The notes below the pieces were generated by a model. That model was not told where the DNA came from. It searched no databases and saw only the letters and a program-made list of their open reading frames with translations. The position numbers were made by a program, and so were the translations under genes. A stretch of DNA of 64,000 nt from an uncultured Collinsella sp. Lineage in GTDB: Bacteria; Actinomycetota; Coriobacteriia; Coriobacteriales; Coriobacteriaceae. The stretch covers positions 23,966 to 87,965 of the forward strand of contig CABUQW010000005.1 in NCBI GenBank assembly GCA_902493895.1, given 5' to 3'. Shown here one piece after another: positions 43,094 to 51,834 of the stretch; the stretch's first letter is position 1; every line of letters starts with the position of its first letter.

Positions 43094-43176
43094 TAGTCAT
43101 TGGGGACGTACTTAAATGACTAGTCGTTGGGGACGCTCCTGAATGACTAGCCATTTAAGAACGTCCCCAACGACTA
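43094..43176. repeat. REP-A triple unit
   Basis: Three consecutive REP-A units: TAGTCATTGGGGACGTAC..., GTCGTTGGGGACGCTCC..., and CCATTTAAGAACGTCCCC.... The first two lie in one orientation and the third is inverted. Confidence 0.8.
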
Positions 43177-43182
43177 AAGCGC

Positions 43183-43391
43183 CGCTGGTTGAGCATAAAT
43201 CAGCGAGCGGGTCGCATTTGAGGCAAGGTGACGTGAAACGAAAGGGCGCTGACCTTCTGGTCGCGCCCTTGAAGTTGAACGTCAGATTGTCCAAATGCGG
43301 CCCGCGCAGCGTCGGCCGGTCCGCCGTTCGGCAGAACGGCGGAACTAAGGGCAGCGTCGGGCCGTTACGCCGTTCGGTAGAACGGCGTAAC
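43183..43391. repeat. Structured modular repeat (copy 3) ending at the SIS 3 stop
   Basis: The order of modules is the same as at 34687. First is a CGCTGGTTGAGCATAAATCA hairpin (43183-43205). Second is the nested hairpin with outer arms 43207-43220 and 43292-43305 (one G-U), holding GGTGACGTGAAA and TTGAACGTCAGATTG. Its apical hairpin is different and longer (AGGGCGC...GCGCCCT). Third are two trailing hairpins, 43320-43343 and 43364-43391, the second overlapping the SIS 3 stop. Confidence 0.85.
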
Positions 43392-44383
43392 TAATACTCA
43401 AGCTTCCACATGTAGCGGCGCGTCATGTAGTCCTTGTGGGTGACGGCAGAGAGCGCGCGCATATACACGTTGTTGAGGATCGGGGCAAAGATCAGGTGGT
43501 TGAAGTACTCGCTCACGCTATCCTTAATGTCGTTGAGACCGAGCTCCTTGGCGTCGAGCTGATAGACGCGCTCGCCACCGTACTGGTTGACAAAGCGGAT
43601 GCCGCGCTCGTCGTTGCAGCGGCTGCGGCCGACGCTGATGAGCTGGAACAGCGAGGTGCGCTTGTCCAGGATCTCGAAGGGGCCGTGGAAGAAGTCGCAG
43701 GTGTTGATGGTGCAGGAATCGATCTGCAGCATCTCCTGCACGTTGCAGATGCTAAAGACGTAGGCGGCACCAAAGAGCGGACCCTGAGCCATGACGTTGA
43801 TGCAGGGCTTGTCGGCGTTCTGCTCGGCCCACTTAGCAGCGAGCGGACGGGTGTACTCGACGGCCTTGCGATAGATGGGGTCAACCAGGTCGAAGGCGGC
43901 CATAGCGGTCTCATACTCGGCATAGCCCTCGGTCTGCTGCGTAAGCTCCATGGCGATCATGGTCACGACGGCGGAGTTGGTGCGGCCCATGCAGGACTCA
44001 TCGACGGCCAGGCTATCGTACTGGATCTTGTAGTCGCAGACCTCGGTAAGGCCGGACTCGTCGACATAGATGGCGATGGTGCTGGCGCCGTGGTCCTTGG
44101 CGACCTGGGCGGCAACGATGGTCTCCTTGGTGCCGCGCATGGACACGACGACGGCCAGGGTGTTCTCGTTGACGTAGGCCGGGGTGGCGTGCACGAACTC
44201 GTTGCTGGTGTAGCTGGAGCTCACGACCTGCGTGGCCTCGTGCTCCATAAAGTACTGGGCAGGATAGTTGCCGCCGTTGGATCCGCCGGCGCCAATCCAC
44301 ACGACGCGCTTGATGCCGCCCTTGTCTGCCTTGTCAGCCAAAACCTGGGAGACGACGTCCTTAACCTGTTCCTGAGTAGTCAT
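43391..44383 (-). CDS. SIS-domain deglycase-like protein 3 (FrlB family)
   Basis: 330 residues with the family layout: N-terminal phosphosugar loop VVWIGAGGSNGGNYPAQYF, signature NTCDFFHGPFE near residue 235 (Cys-Asp in place of Gly-Glu) and C-terminus RRYMWKLEY. The changed signature suggests a different amino acid or sugar substrate from SIS 2. It is divergent from gntR3, with repeated operators between. The start is preceded by AGAAAGGCTG. No PTS gene lies in the same transcript, so it may use the neighbouring PTS or another one. Confidence 0.82.
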   Translation of the reverse strand: MTTQEQVKDVVSQVLADKADKGGIKRVVWIGAGGSNGGNYPAQYFMEHEATQVVSSSYTSNEFVHATPAYVNENTLAVVVSMRGTKETIVAAQVAKDHGASTIAIYVDESGLTEVCDYKIQYDSLAVDESCMGRTNSAVVTMIAMELTQQTEGYAEYETAMAAFDLVDPIYRKAVEYTRPLAAKWAEQNADKPCINVMAQGPLFGAAYVFSICNVQEMLQIDSCTINTCDFFHGPFEILDKRTSLFQLISVGRSRCNDERGIRFVNQYGGERVYQLDAKELGLNDIKDSVSEYFNHLIFAPILNNVYMRALSAVTHKDYMTRRYMWKLEY

Positions 44384-44421
44384 CGTGCATCAGCCTTTCT
44401 TCTCGTTTGATGCTCTCGATG

Positions 44422-44583
44422 GCATACAAGTTACATACATGTTTTGGTTATGTCGACTAGTTGTATGCTATATTTGTCCTAGAAATTTTGTTGGTAAGGT
44501 TTTCGGCAATCCGTTACCAGCGGTTTTATTGTCATGTTGGATACATGATTTGTTCGGTAAGCATACAGGTTAGATACAGGTTG
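44422..44583. promoter_or_regulatory. Two 23-base direct repeats between SIS 3 and gntR3
   Basis: GCATACAAGTTACATACATG (from 44422) and GCATACAGGTTAGATACAGG (from 44561) match at 17 of their first 20 bases. A related GTTGGATACATGA is at 44536. These are probable binding sites of the divergent GntR3, controlling both genes. Confidence 0.6.
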
Positions 44584-44588
44584 ATCGC

Positions 44589-45311
44589 ATGAACGCTTCG
44601 TCTAAAAAGAAACTGGCCCAATACGAGCGCTTGGCGGGTACGCTTCGCGACCGCATCGCCGCCGGCATCTACGCACGCGGAGACAAGCTGCCGTCCGAGA
44701 TGGAACTCATGGACGAATCGGGGCTGTCGCGCAGCACCGTGCGCCACGCCCTTAAGGTGCTCGTTGATGAGGGCCTGGTGCGCACCGAGCGCGGGCGTGG
44801 CGCCTTTGTGGCCGACACGCCCGCGCTCCACGAGAACAACCTAGTGTTTTCGAGCTATACCAAGCAGGTCGAAGGTCAGGGCATGAAGCCCACCACGCGC
44901 ACCGTGGACTCGGGCTTTGCCAAGGCGGCCGGCAGCATAGCTAAGTTCTTTGACGCCGCCGTGGGCAGCAAGCTCGTCAAACTTGTCCGTCTGCGTTATC
45001 TGGACGATGCGCCGCTGTGCCTGGAGACCACTTATCTGCCGCCAAGCTTCGAGGCACTCATCGATCGCGATATCAACGGTTCGCTCTACGCCACGCTGCG
45101 ACAGGAGTTCCATCGCGCACCGGCACAGGGGCATAAGACCTTTGAGGTGTGCTATGCCTCGCAAAACGAGGCGTTTTTGCTCAACGTCGAGCGCGGGCAG
45201 GCGCTGATTCTGATCACTGACTACGTCTACGACACCGACGGCCGCCCGCTCCATGTCTCCAAGCGCATCCAACGCACCGACCGCGCCAAATACACCGAGC
45301 CCATCGGCTAA
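44589..45311 (+). CDS. GntR-family regulator with UTRA domain (regulator 3)
   Basis: 240 residues. The winged helix (LSRSTVRHALKVLVDEGLV) at about residues 35-80 is followed by a UTRA domain. It is more distant from regulators 1 and 2. It is divergent from SIS gene 3 and likely controls it through the direct repeats in the shared 205-base region. No strong ribosome site is visible before the ATG, where GGTTGATCGC is weak. Its stop TAA is the first three bases of a REP-C repeat. Confidence 0.88.
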   Translation: MNASSKKKLAQYERLAGTLRDRIAAGIYARGDKLPSEMELMDESGLSRSTVRHALKVLVDEGLVRTERGRGAFVADTPALHENNLVFSSYTKQVEGQGMKPTTRTVDSGFAKAAGSIAKFFDAAVGSKLVKLVRLRYLDDAPLCLETTYLPPSFEALIDRDINGSLYATLRQEFHRAPAQGHKTFEVCYASQNEAFLLNVERGQALILITDYVYDTDGRPLHVSKRIQRTDRAKYTEPIG

Positions 45312-45350
45312 CCTGCCAAAATTAACCTGTCCCTAAATGGTAGGTTTGGG
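45309..45350. repeat. REP-C palindrome (copy 4), forming both gene ends
   Basis: TAACCTGCCAAAATTAACCT..GTCCCTAAATGGTAGGTTTGGG. The first three bases are the gntR3 stop. On the minus strand the last part encodes the C-terminal residues PKPTI and stop of the acetyltransferase. Confidence 0.85.
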
Positions 45351-45923
45351 GAGGTCGGGGAACCAGATTGGTTTGGGTTGGTTGGGCGTGCGCTCGGCTA
45401 GGACCAACTCCATCCAACACATGTCGTACCAGCGACCGAACTTTTGGGCACAGCGATCGAAGGCGCCCACCAAGCGATATCCCATATGGGCATGGAAATC
45501 CTGGCTGTTGTGCGTCAGGTACTCGTCGTCCTTATCGTGCGGCACGGCAATGAGCGCGCACATGTTGGTGATGCCCATCGCGACCAGGCATTGCTTCAGC
45601 GCGTCGTGCAGCTTGCGACCCAGCCCGCCATGGCGCACATCGCGTGCCAGGTAGATCGACGTCTCGACCGACCAGTCGTAGGCCTCGCGGCTGTTAAGCG
45701 GACTCACATAGGCATAGCCTACCGGACGCCCGTCCAACTCCATCACCAGATACGGATAGCGCTTGAGCGTACGCTCGATGCGCCCGGCGAACTCCTCAAC
45801 GCTCGGCACCTCGTATTCGCAGGTAATCGCCGTCTGGCGCACATACGGCTCATAGATGGCAAGCAACGCCGGCGCATCATCGGGCGTCGCCAGGCGAATC
45901 GTCGGCTCGGACATCTTGGGCAT
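45333..45923 (-). CDS. GNAT N-acetyltransferase (phosphinothricin acetyltransferase-like)
   Basis: 196 residues with the GNAT acetyl-CoA fold. The N-terminal TIRLATPDDAPALLAIYEPY and the pyrophosphate loop region around GGLGRKLHDALKQC are the usual landmarks. The C-terminal part has the family's FGRWYDMCWMEL block. Members acetylate an amine such as phosphinothricin or methionine sulfoximine, but the true substrate here is unknown. The start has GAGGGGGAGGGG upstream. Its last few codons lie in a REP-C repeat. Confidence 0.85.
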   Translation of the reverse strand: MPKMSEPTIRLATPDDAPALLAIYEPYVRQTAITCEYEVPSVEEFAGRIERTLKRYPYLVMELDGRPVGYAYVSPLNSREAYDWSVETSIYLARDVRHGGLGRKLHDALKQCLVAMGITNMCALIAVPHDKDDEYLTHNSQDFHAHMGYRLVGAFDRCAQKFGRWYDMCWMELVLAERTPNQPKPIWFPDLPKPTI

Positions 45924-45940
45924 ACAGCCCCTCCCCCTCA

Positions 45941-45981
45941 AAAGCAAAGACCGCCTTGCGCCAAACCCAGGCGCAAGGCGG
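45941..45981 (-). terminator. Terminator after the threonine aldolase
   Basis: On the minus strand a perfect 12-bp stem CCGCCTTGCGCC/GGCGCAAGGCGG, with a 7-base loop, is followed by TCTTTGCTTTT. It is 21 bases past the aldolase stop. Confidence 0.85.
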
Positions 45982-46001
45982 CCCCTCGTCATTACATCAG
46001 G

Positions 46002-47027
46002 CTACAGGACAGCCGCCAGCGCGTCGATGTCCTCCTGCGTCGTGGCCCAGCTGGTGCAAAAACGCACCACCGTGTGGGTCTCGTCGTACTTTTCCCAGTA
46101 CTCAATCGAAGCATGCTCGCGAATGCGCGCCATATCCTCGTTGGGCAGAATCACAAACTGCTGGTTGGTCGGCGTCTCCAAGAAGAACTGGTAACCGCGC
46201 TCGTGCAGTACGCGACGCAGCGCCTGAGCGGTTTCGATCGCCTGTCGACCAATCTCAAAATACAGGCCATCGGTAAAGAGCGCCTCAAACTGGACGCCCG
46301 TCAGGCGGCCCTTGGCCAACAGCGCGCCGTGCTGCTTAATGCGCGGAATGGGATGCGCCGGAGCGTGCATGCCGCAAAACACCACAGCCTCGCCGCAGAG
46401 CGCGCCGCACTTGGTGCCGCCGATGTAGAACACGTCACACAGCTGCGCCAGCTCGGGCAGGGTGATGTCGCACTCATCGGCCGCCAGCGCATAGGCCAGG
46501 CGGGCACCGTCCACAAACAGCGGAATCTCGCGCTTCTGGCACACTGCGTGAATTGCCGCGAGCTCGGCCTTGGAGTACAGCGTGCCGTACTCGGTCGATA
46601 GGCTCACGTACACGGCGCCCGGGAACACCGTGTGCTCGTAGCTCTCGTTTTCGTAGAACACCTGGATATAGCTCTCGAGGTCCTCGGCGTGCATCTTGCC
46701 CTCGTAGCCGGGGATGGTGAGCACCTTGTGGCCGCCAAACTCGATGGCGCCCGCCTCGTGGCAGGCGACGTGGCCGGTCTCGGCAGCAACGACGCCCTCG
46801 TACGGCGCGAGCAGCATGTCGATCACCGTCGCGTTGGCCTGCGTGCCGCCCACCAGAAAAAACACGTCGGCATCGGGGGCCTGACAGGCCTCGCGGATAA
46901 GCTGCTTGGCACGCTCGGTATGCGCATCGGTACCGTAGCCGGGCTGCGGCTCCATATTGGTGTCGACGAGTGCCTGCAGCACTGCCGGATGTGCGCCGTG
47001 AGAATAATCGTTGTTAAACGCGAGCAT
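46002..47027 (-). CDS. Low-specificity threonine aldolase-type PLP enzyme
   Basis: 341-residue fold-type I PLP enzyme of the beta-eliminating lyase group. The conserved block YIGGTKCGAL holds the PLP lysine, and GHVACHEAGAIEFGG carries the aromatic-stacking His. It probably splits L-threonine or L-allo-threonine to glycine and acetaldehyde, but a related beta-eliminase role cannot be excluded. The start (MLAFNNDYSHG) is family-typical, with AGAGAGGATTG upstream. Confidence 0.9.
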   Translation of the reverse strand: MLAFNNDYSHGAHPAVLQALVDTNMEPQPGYGTDAHTERAKQLIREACQAPDADVFFLVGGTQANATVIDMLLAPYEGVVAAETGHVACHEAGAIEFGGHKVLTIPGYEGKMHAEDLESYIQVFYENESYEHTVFPGAVYVSLSTEYGTLYSKAELAAIHAVCQKREIPLFVDGARLAYALAADECDITLPELAQLCDVFYIGGTKCGALCGEAVVFCGMHAPAHPIPRIKQHGALLAKGRLTGVQFEALFTDGLYFEIGRQAIETAQALRRVLHERGYQFFLETPTNQQFVILPNEDMARIREHASIEYWEKYDETHTVVRFCTSWATTQEDIDALAAVL

Positions 47028-47072
47028 GGCAATCCTCTCTTACCGGGTATCGGCCAGATGACTCAAACGGAG

Positions 47073-47936
47073 CTATTGTACGCCGTTGGGATAGGCAATG
47101 CGCGCGGCAAGGCACTCAAGTGCCAGTACCAGAGCAAAACCGCAGCTCACGTCACTCAAAAAGTGCGCGCCGATCACGATGCGCCCAAAGGCGACGAGCG
47201 CCGCGACCACAGCCGCCGCCCAAAAGATCACGCGGCGACGCGAAGGTTTTTCCTTAAAGGCCACCGCGGGAAGCCCGGCGAGCATAAGGCCGATCGCCGC
47301 ATGCGCCGTGTGTCCGCTCGCAAACGACTTGAACCCGTCCTTGATCACGCCGGCGGCGATATAGGTCCACTTGTCGGGATTGCCGATCACCCACCACGGC
47401 TGAAAATTGAGCCCCGGCGTGACCTCGATCACGCGCATGCGCGGGCGCGACCATAACGGCTTAACAATGACGTTGAGGATGATGGTCTGAGCGACCCACA
47501 CGGCCAGCACCATCAACGCCCAGCGCGTAAGCTCGTCGGGCTCGGTCGTGCGCGTGAGGCGGTAGGCGATGAAGTTGGCTGCGATGACCAACGCAAACGT
47601 CAGAACCAGCTGAAACGCAATAAGCTTGCCGCCGACGCGCAGCGATCCGATAATCTCGTAGCCGACCAGACCCACGTTGATCAAAACGCCCAGCGCAGCG
47701 AGCCACTTGCTCGCCTTGGAATCGGGGCGTGCCGAGCGCACGAGCATAACGCCCGCGATGCTCGCCGTCAGCTCGAACGGCAGCTCACCGGCCGCCTCGA
47801 CAAAGCGACCGTACATGCTGCCGATGTTGAACAGCGCACTCGAGATTTGATAATCAAAGAAGCTGCCCACGCCCAGACAAAGGCACAGGACAACCGCGAT
47901 AATGGCGACATCTTTCTTATAGATGTATCCGAACAT
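47073..47936 (-). CDS. PAP2-family membrane phosphatase
   Basis: 287 residues. The three phosphatase motifs are KPLWSRP (motif 1), FASGHTAHA (motif 2) and GRIVIGAHFLSD (motif 3). Six or so hydrophobic helices surround them. It likely dephosphorylates a lipid phosphate at the membrane. Motif 2 has Ala in place of the usual Pro. The start follows AAAGGAAAGC. It lies downstream of mfd with a fragment of the modular repeat between, and its own transcript is likely. Confidence 0.85.
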   Translation of the reverse strand: MFGYIYKKDVAIIAVVLCLCLGVGSFFDYQISSALFNIGSMYGRFVEAAGELPFELTASIAGVMLVRSARPDSKASKWLAALGVLINVGLVGYEIIGSLRVGGKLIAFQLVLTFALVIAANFIAYRLTRTTEPDELTRWALMVLAVWVAQTIILNVIVKPLWSRPRMRVIEVTPGLNFQPWWVIGNPDKWTYIAAGVIKDGFKSFASGHTAHAAIGLMLAGLPAVAFKEKPSRRRVIFWAAAVVAALVAFGRIVIGAHFLSDVSCGFALVLALECLAARIAYPNGVQ

Positions 47937-47960
47937 GCTTTCCTTTCGATGGAGCCAGAG

Positions 47961-47995
47961 TGCCCAAATGGGGCGTTTGCAGCGTCGACCCGTTA
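47961..47995. repeat. Truncated modular repeat at the mfd stop
   Basis: GGGGCGTTTGCAGCGTCGAC is identical to the right arm and spacer of copy 2 (34799-34818), followed at once by CCGTTA, whose last three bases are the mfd stop. The rest of the repeat is missing. Confidence 0.75.
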
Positions 47996-50900
47996 GTCGT
48001 CGTCGCTAGCACCTAATTGCTGCAGCAGCATGAGCGCCGCCGCCACCGGGCCGGTGCCGTCGTTGGCGTCGAGACCGCGGCCCAGGCCGCTGCCCGCGCC
48101 GGCGCCCGCCTTGTAGGGCACCGACAGCTTGCGGCTCTTGGGGAAGTTCACCGCACCGTAGCGAGTCTTAAGCTCAAAGGCCACCTTCTTGGGCACTTCG
48201 ACGCCCAAAAACGTGATGCGTCCGCCGCTGAGCGTGACGCTCTCGAGCCCCAGGCGCTCGCCGCGAATACGAATGCGCGCGCGGTTGAACAGGTTGAGTC
48301 CCGCCAACGGCAGCTCGCCATGCGCGGCCTCGGTCTCCTCCTGCACCTCGTCGATGCTCTCCAGGTCCTCGGCCGCCGCGAGCTTGCGGTACACGAGCAC
48401 GCGCTGGTCCACCGCCGGCATGTACTCCTCGGACAAGAAGTAGTCGGCCGGCAGGTTGATGCCCACGCTCGCCGCCTCCACGCCGGCATCGTCGTCGCCG
48501 CGTGCCTCGGCCACGGCCTGTCCCAGCATCTGCGTAAACAGGTCAAAGCCCACGCTCGACAGGTTACCGTGCTGCTCGGCGCCCATGAGCGAACCGGCAC
48601 CGCGGATCTCCAGGTCGCGCATGGCGATGCGCATGCCGCTGCCCAGATCCTGAAACTCGGAAAGCGCGGTCAGGCGCGCCGTGGCCTCCTCGGTGAGCGG
48701 CAGCTCGCCGGGGAACATAAAGTACGCGTATGCCTGCGTAGCAGAGCGGCCCACGCGGCCCTTAAGCTGGTAGAGCTGTGCCAGGCCCAGACGCTGAGAG
48801 TCCTCGATGATGAGCGTGTTGGCCGTTGCGTTGTCGATACCGCTCTCCACGATGGTCGTGGCGATAAGCACGTCGATCTTTTTGGTCGCGAACTCGATCA
48901 TCACGTCCTCGACCTCGCGCGGGCTCATCTTGCCGTGTGCCACGCCCACGCGCGCCTCGGGCGCGGCCTCGTGCACGCGCGCCACGGCATCGTCGATGGT
49001 CTTGACGCGGTTGGACACGTAATACACCTGACCGCCGCGGCCCACCTCCAGGCGAATCGCCGCACTCACCACGTCGGGGTCGTACTCCCCCACGTGCACG
49101 ATCACGGGACGACGCCCGGTCGGGGGTGTGGTGATCAGGCTCATGTCGCGCACGCCACTCGTGGCCATCTGCATGGTTCGCGGAATAGGCGTTGCCGAGA
49201 GTGTGAGCACGTCGATTTGCTCGCGCAGGTTTTTGAGCTGCTCCTTGTGCTGCACACCAAAGCGCTGCTCTTCGTCGATGATCACCAGGCCCAGGTTCTT
49301 GGGGTTCACATCGGCCGAAAGCAGACGATGCGTGCCGATGAGCACGTCTATCGTGCCCTCGGCAAACGCCTTGAGCGCGCGCTTCTGCTGCGCCGGCGTG
49401 CGGAAGCGGCTGAGCACCTCGACCTCCAGGCCAAACGGGGCAAAGCGCTCAAAGAATGTCTCGTAGTGCTGTTGGGCCAGAATGGTCGTGGGGCAGAGCA
49501 CCATGACCTGGCGGCCGGAGTCCACGCACTTAAAGGCCGCGCGCAGGGCGACCTCGGTCTTGCCGAAACCCACGTCGCCGCACAGCAGGCGGTCCATGGG
49601 CTTGGGTGCCTCCATGTCGGCCTTGATGTCGGCGATGGCCTCCAGCTGGTCGCGCGTCTCGTCGTAGGGGAAGCTCTGCTCCATCTCGATCTGCTCGGGC
49701 GTATCGGGCGGACAGGCGATACCGGTAATCGACGAGCGGCGCGTATACAGATCGACCAGGTCAAACGCCAGCTTTTTGGCATTCTTGCGCGCCTTGTTGG
49801 TAGCCCGCGTCCAGTCGGCGGTGTTGAGCCTGGTCAAGCGCGGTTTATCGCCATCGGGACCAACGTAGCGCGTAATGCGGTCAACCTGCTCGAGCGGCAC
49901 GTAGAGCTTGTCGCCATCGGCGTATTCCAGCAAAAAGTAGTCGCGTTCCTTGCCGCCCACTTCCTGGCGCGCGATCTCGCTAAAGAGCGCGATGCCGTGG
50001 GTAGCGTGCACCACGTAGTCACCCGGCTTAAACGGGAAGGTGATCTGCGTAATGTCAACCTTGCGGCGGCTGCGCGCGCGGTTGGCATCCATGCGGGCGT
50101 TGAGGTCGGCGATCGAGAACACGGCCAGGTTGGCATCGGGCACCACCACGCCCTGTGGCAGGGCAGCGTCCACAAAGGTCACGCGCCCGCGCGAGATGGT
50201 GGGCACGGCGGCGCCGGCGGCAGCCTGCGCGGCGCCCGCCTCGAGCGAACGGGCGTTGAGCGCATCTGCCTTGCGCTCGCGAATGGAAGCATGGGCCTCC
50301 TGGCGTGCGGCACGATCGGCGGAATCCGCCGCTGCCACGCGCACGCGCTCGCCGATAACGCCGGCATTTTCGGGCGCCGCGGTCAGCGATTCCTCAAAGG
50401 TAATGCCCTCGTCGCCAAAGGTGAGCTCCATCGACTCGCGCGCACCGCGGTCGGGGATGGCAAACACACAGGCATAGCGCTTGCCCACGACCTCCTGGAT
50501 GCGCGTCATAAAACGGTTGTCCGAGCCTGCGATGGCAGGCTGCTCAATCTTGAGCTCGGCCGTCACCGCACCGCCGGCACGGATGAGGCTCACATAGTTC
50601 AGGCGTTGCTGGGAACCAAAGTCGAGTTGCTGGGCACGCACGTACAGGCCGTCCAGACGGTCGACCCCCGCCTCGCCGGCACGCGCCTCGATATCCTCGT
50701 AGGCGCGCAGGCAATCGTCGAACAGCGAGCGCGGCTCGGACAGCACCACGAGCGCCTTGCCGCTCACGTGCGACAACGGGCTCACGGTCTGGCCGTACAT
50801 CACTGGCAAAAAGCGGTCGAGCTCAGGCGTGACGATGCGCGCATCCACCATCTCGAGCAGCGCCGCCAACTTGCTGTCGTCCTGGCTGGCGCGATAGAGC

Positions 50901-51625
50901 ACCACATGCATGTTGTGGACCGCCTCGTCGGTAAGTGCCAGCTCGCGGCACGGGAAGATCTCGATACTGTCCTCGTTGCCGATGGTCTGGCCCGTTGAAC
51001 TCACCATGCGGCGGATGCGGTCAATCTCGTCGCCAAAGAACTCAATGCGCACAGGCGCCTTTTCCTGCGCGGGAAACACCTCGACGGTGTCGCCGTGCAC
51101 ACGGAACAGGCCGGGCGCGTCGGCGGCGCCGGCATTGGTGTAGCCCATGCCCACCAGACGCTGCGGCACCTCGTCAAAAGGAATCTCCTCGCCCACCGCA
51201 AAAGTAGTGGACTCCCAGTAGCGGCTCTCGACCGGCGGCACGCAGCGCAGCAGCGCGCGGGCCGAGGCGACCATGATGCAGTTGTCCCCGCGCACGATAC
51301 GCCCGAGCGCCTCGCAGCGCTGGGCTACCACGGCGTCGTCGGGCGCCTGCTCGCGCCAAGGGTAGTCCTTGCGCTCGGGAAAGCGGCACACGTGCGCCAG
51401 GCCCACATAGGCGGCCAGACTACGTGCGACACGATCGGCCGCATCCTCGCCGCTCACGATGTAGACCGTGGGGCGCGGACGACGCGCAAACTGAGCGGCC
51501 GCCATAAGCGTTCGGCCCGACTGAGACACGGCCAGCGTCACGTCCTCGCCAGAATCGAGCCCGGCCTCGACGGTCTGCAGTGCCTCGGCAGTGTAGAGCT
51601 GCGCGGCTATACGGTGAATGAGCAT
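47993..51625 (-). CDS. mfd: Transcription-repair coupling factor
   Basis: 1210 residues. N-terminal UvrB-like module, then the RNA-polymerase-interaction domain (FKPGDYVVHATHGIALF), a RecG-like helicase with GDVGFGKTE (Walker A) and DEEQ box, and the C-terminal TRCF domain. The enzyme removes stalled polymerase and recruits UvrA. The start MLIHRIAAQLY has GGAGGAAC upstream, and an in-frame codon 9 residues before lacks a site. The stop lies at the edge of a repeat module. Confidence 0.97.
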   Translation of the reverse strand: MLIHRIAAQLYTAEALQTVEAGLDSGEDVTLAVSQSGRTLMAAAQFARRPRPTVYIVSGEDAADRVARSLAAYVGLAHVCRFPERKDYPWREQAPDDAVVAQRCEALGRIVRGDNCIMVASARALLRCVPPVESRYWESTTFAVGEEIPFDEVPQRLVGMGYTNAGAADAPGLFRVHGDTVEVFPAQEKAPVRIEFFGDEIDRIRRMVSSTGQTIGNEDSIEIFPCRELALTDEAVHNMHVVLYRASQDDSKLAALLEMVDARIVTPELDRFLPVMYGQTVSPLSHVSGKALVVLSEPRSLFDDCLRAYEDIEARAGEAGVDRLDGLYVRAQQLDFGSQQRLNYVSLIRAGGAVTAELKIEQPAIAGSDNRFMTRIQEVVGKRYACVFAIPDRGARESMELTFGDEGITFEESLTAAPENAGVIGERVRVAAADSADRAARQEAHASIRERKADALNARSLEAGAAQAAAGAAVPTISRGRVTFVDAALPQGVVVPDANLAVFSIADLNARMDANRARSRRKVDITQITFPFKPGDYVVHATHGIALFSEIARQEVGGKERDYFLLEYADGDKLYVPLEQVDRITRYVGPDGDKPRLTRLNTADWTRATNKARKNAKKLAFDLVDLYTRRSSITGIACPPDTPEQIEMEQSFPYDETRDQLEAIADIKADMEAPKPMDRLLCGDVGFGKTEVALRAAFKCVDSGRQVMVLCPTTILAQQHYETFFERFAPFGLEVEVLSRFRTPAQQKRALKAFAEGTIDVLIGTHRLLSADVNPKNLGLVIIDEEQRFGVQHKEQLKNLREQIDVLTLSATPIPRTMQMATSGVRDMSLITTPPTGRRPVIVHVGEYDPDVVSAAIRLEVGRGGQVYYVSNRVKTIDDAVARVHEAAPEARVGVAHGKMSPREVEDVMIEFATKKIDVLIATTIVESGIDNATANTLIIEDSQRLGLAQLYQLKGRVGRSATQAYAYFMFPGELPLTEEATARLTALSEFQDLGSGMRIAMRDLEIRGAGSLMGAEQHGNLSSVGFDLFTQMLGQAVAEARGDDDAGVEAASVGINLPADYFLSEEYMPAVDQRVLVYRKLAAAEDLESIDEVQEETEAAHGELPLAGLNLFNRARIRIRGERLGLESVTLSGGRITFLGVEVPKKVAFELKTRYGAVNFPKSRKLSVPYKAGAGAGSGLGRGLDANDGTGPVAAALMLLQQLGASDDD

Positions 51626-51650
51626 GCTGTTCCTCCGGCATTGCAACGCC

Positions 51651-51679
51651 AAAAGCCCGCCGAGGCAAGCTCGGCGGGT
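51651..51679 (-). terminator. Terminator-like hairpin upstream of mfd
   Basis: On the minus strand a 9-bp stem CCCGCCGAG/CTCGGCGGG, with a 5-base loop, is followed by CTTTTGG. It lies 26 bases before the mfd start, so it could attenuate readthrough from the IS30 side. Confidence 0.6.
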
Positions 51680-51722
51680 CGTTCGTCAAATTCGTTGCCT
51701 GTCATGGTAGCGCATGAAGAGG

Positions 51723-51768
51723 ACTCCAGCTCAGGCGTACGCCCAGCCCCGCAACAAAAACGCCAGAC
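51723..51768. repeat. 46-base repeat (module F, copy 1)
   Basis: ACTCCAGCTCA(G/A)GCG..GCCCAGCCCCGC..AACGCCAGAC. It matches 55085-55130 with three differences. At this copy the stem partner is missing, next to the IS30 side. Confidence 0.75.
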
Positions 51769-51794
51769 CTTGATTATCGACTTTATCCGAACAC

Positions 51795-51834
51795 TTCCCA
51801 CATTCATCCGCACATGTGCGGATGAATGTGGGAA
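51795..51834. repeat. Perfect 40-bp palindrome beside the IS30 element
   Basis: Arms 51795-51814 and 51815-51834 are exact complements: TTCCCACATTCATCCGCACA with its inverse. It has no loop. It begins 52 bases before the transposase start and may be the left end, the target or a junction of abutted inverted repeats. Confidence 0.9.

Noticed and set aside
48017..50998. Plus-strand open frame of 993 codons opposite mfd
   Set aside because: It is antisense to the conserved helicase domains of mfd.
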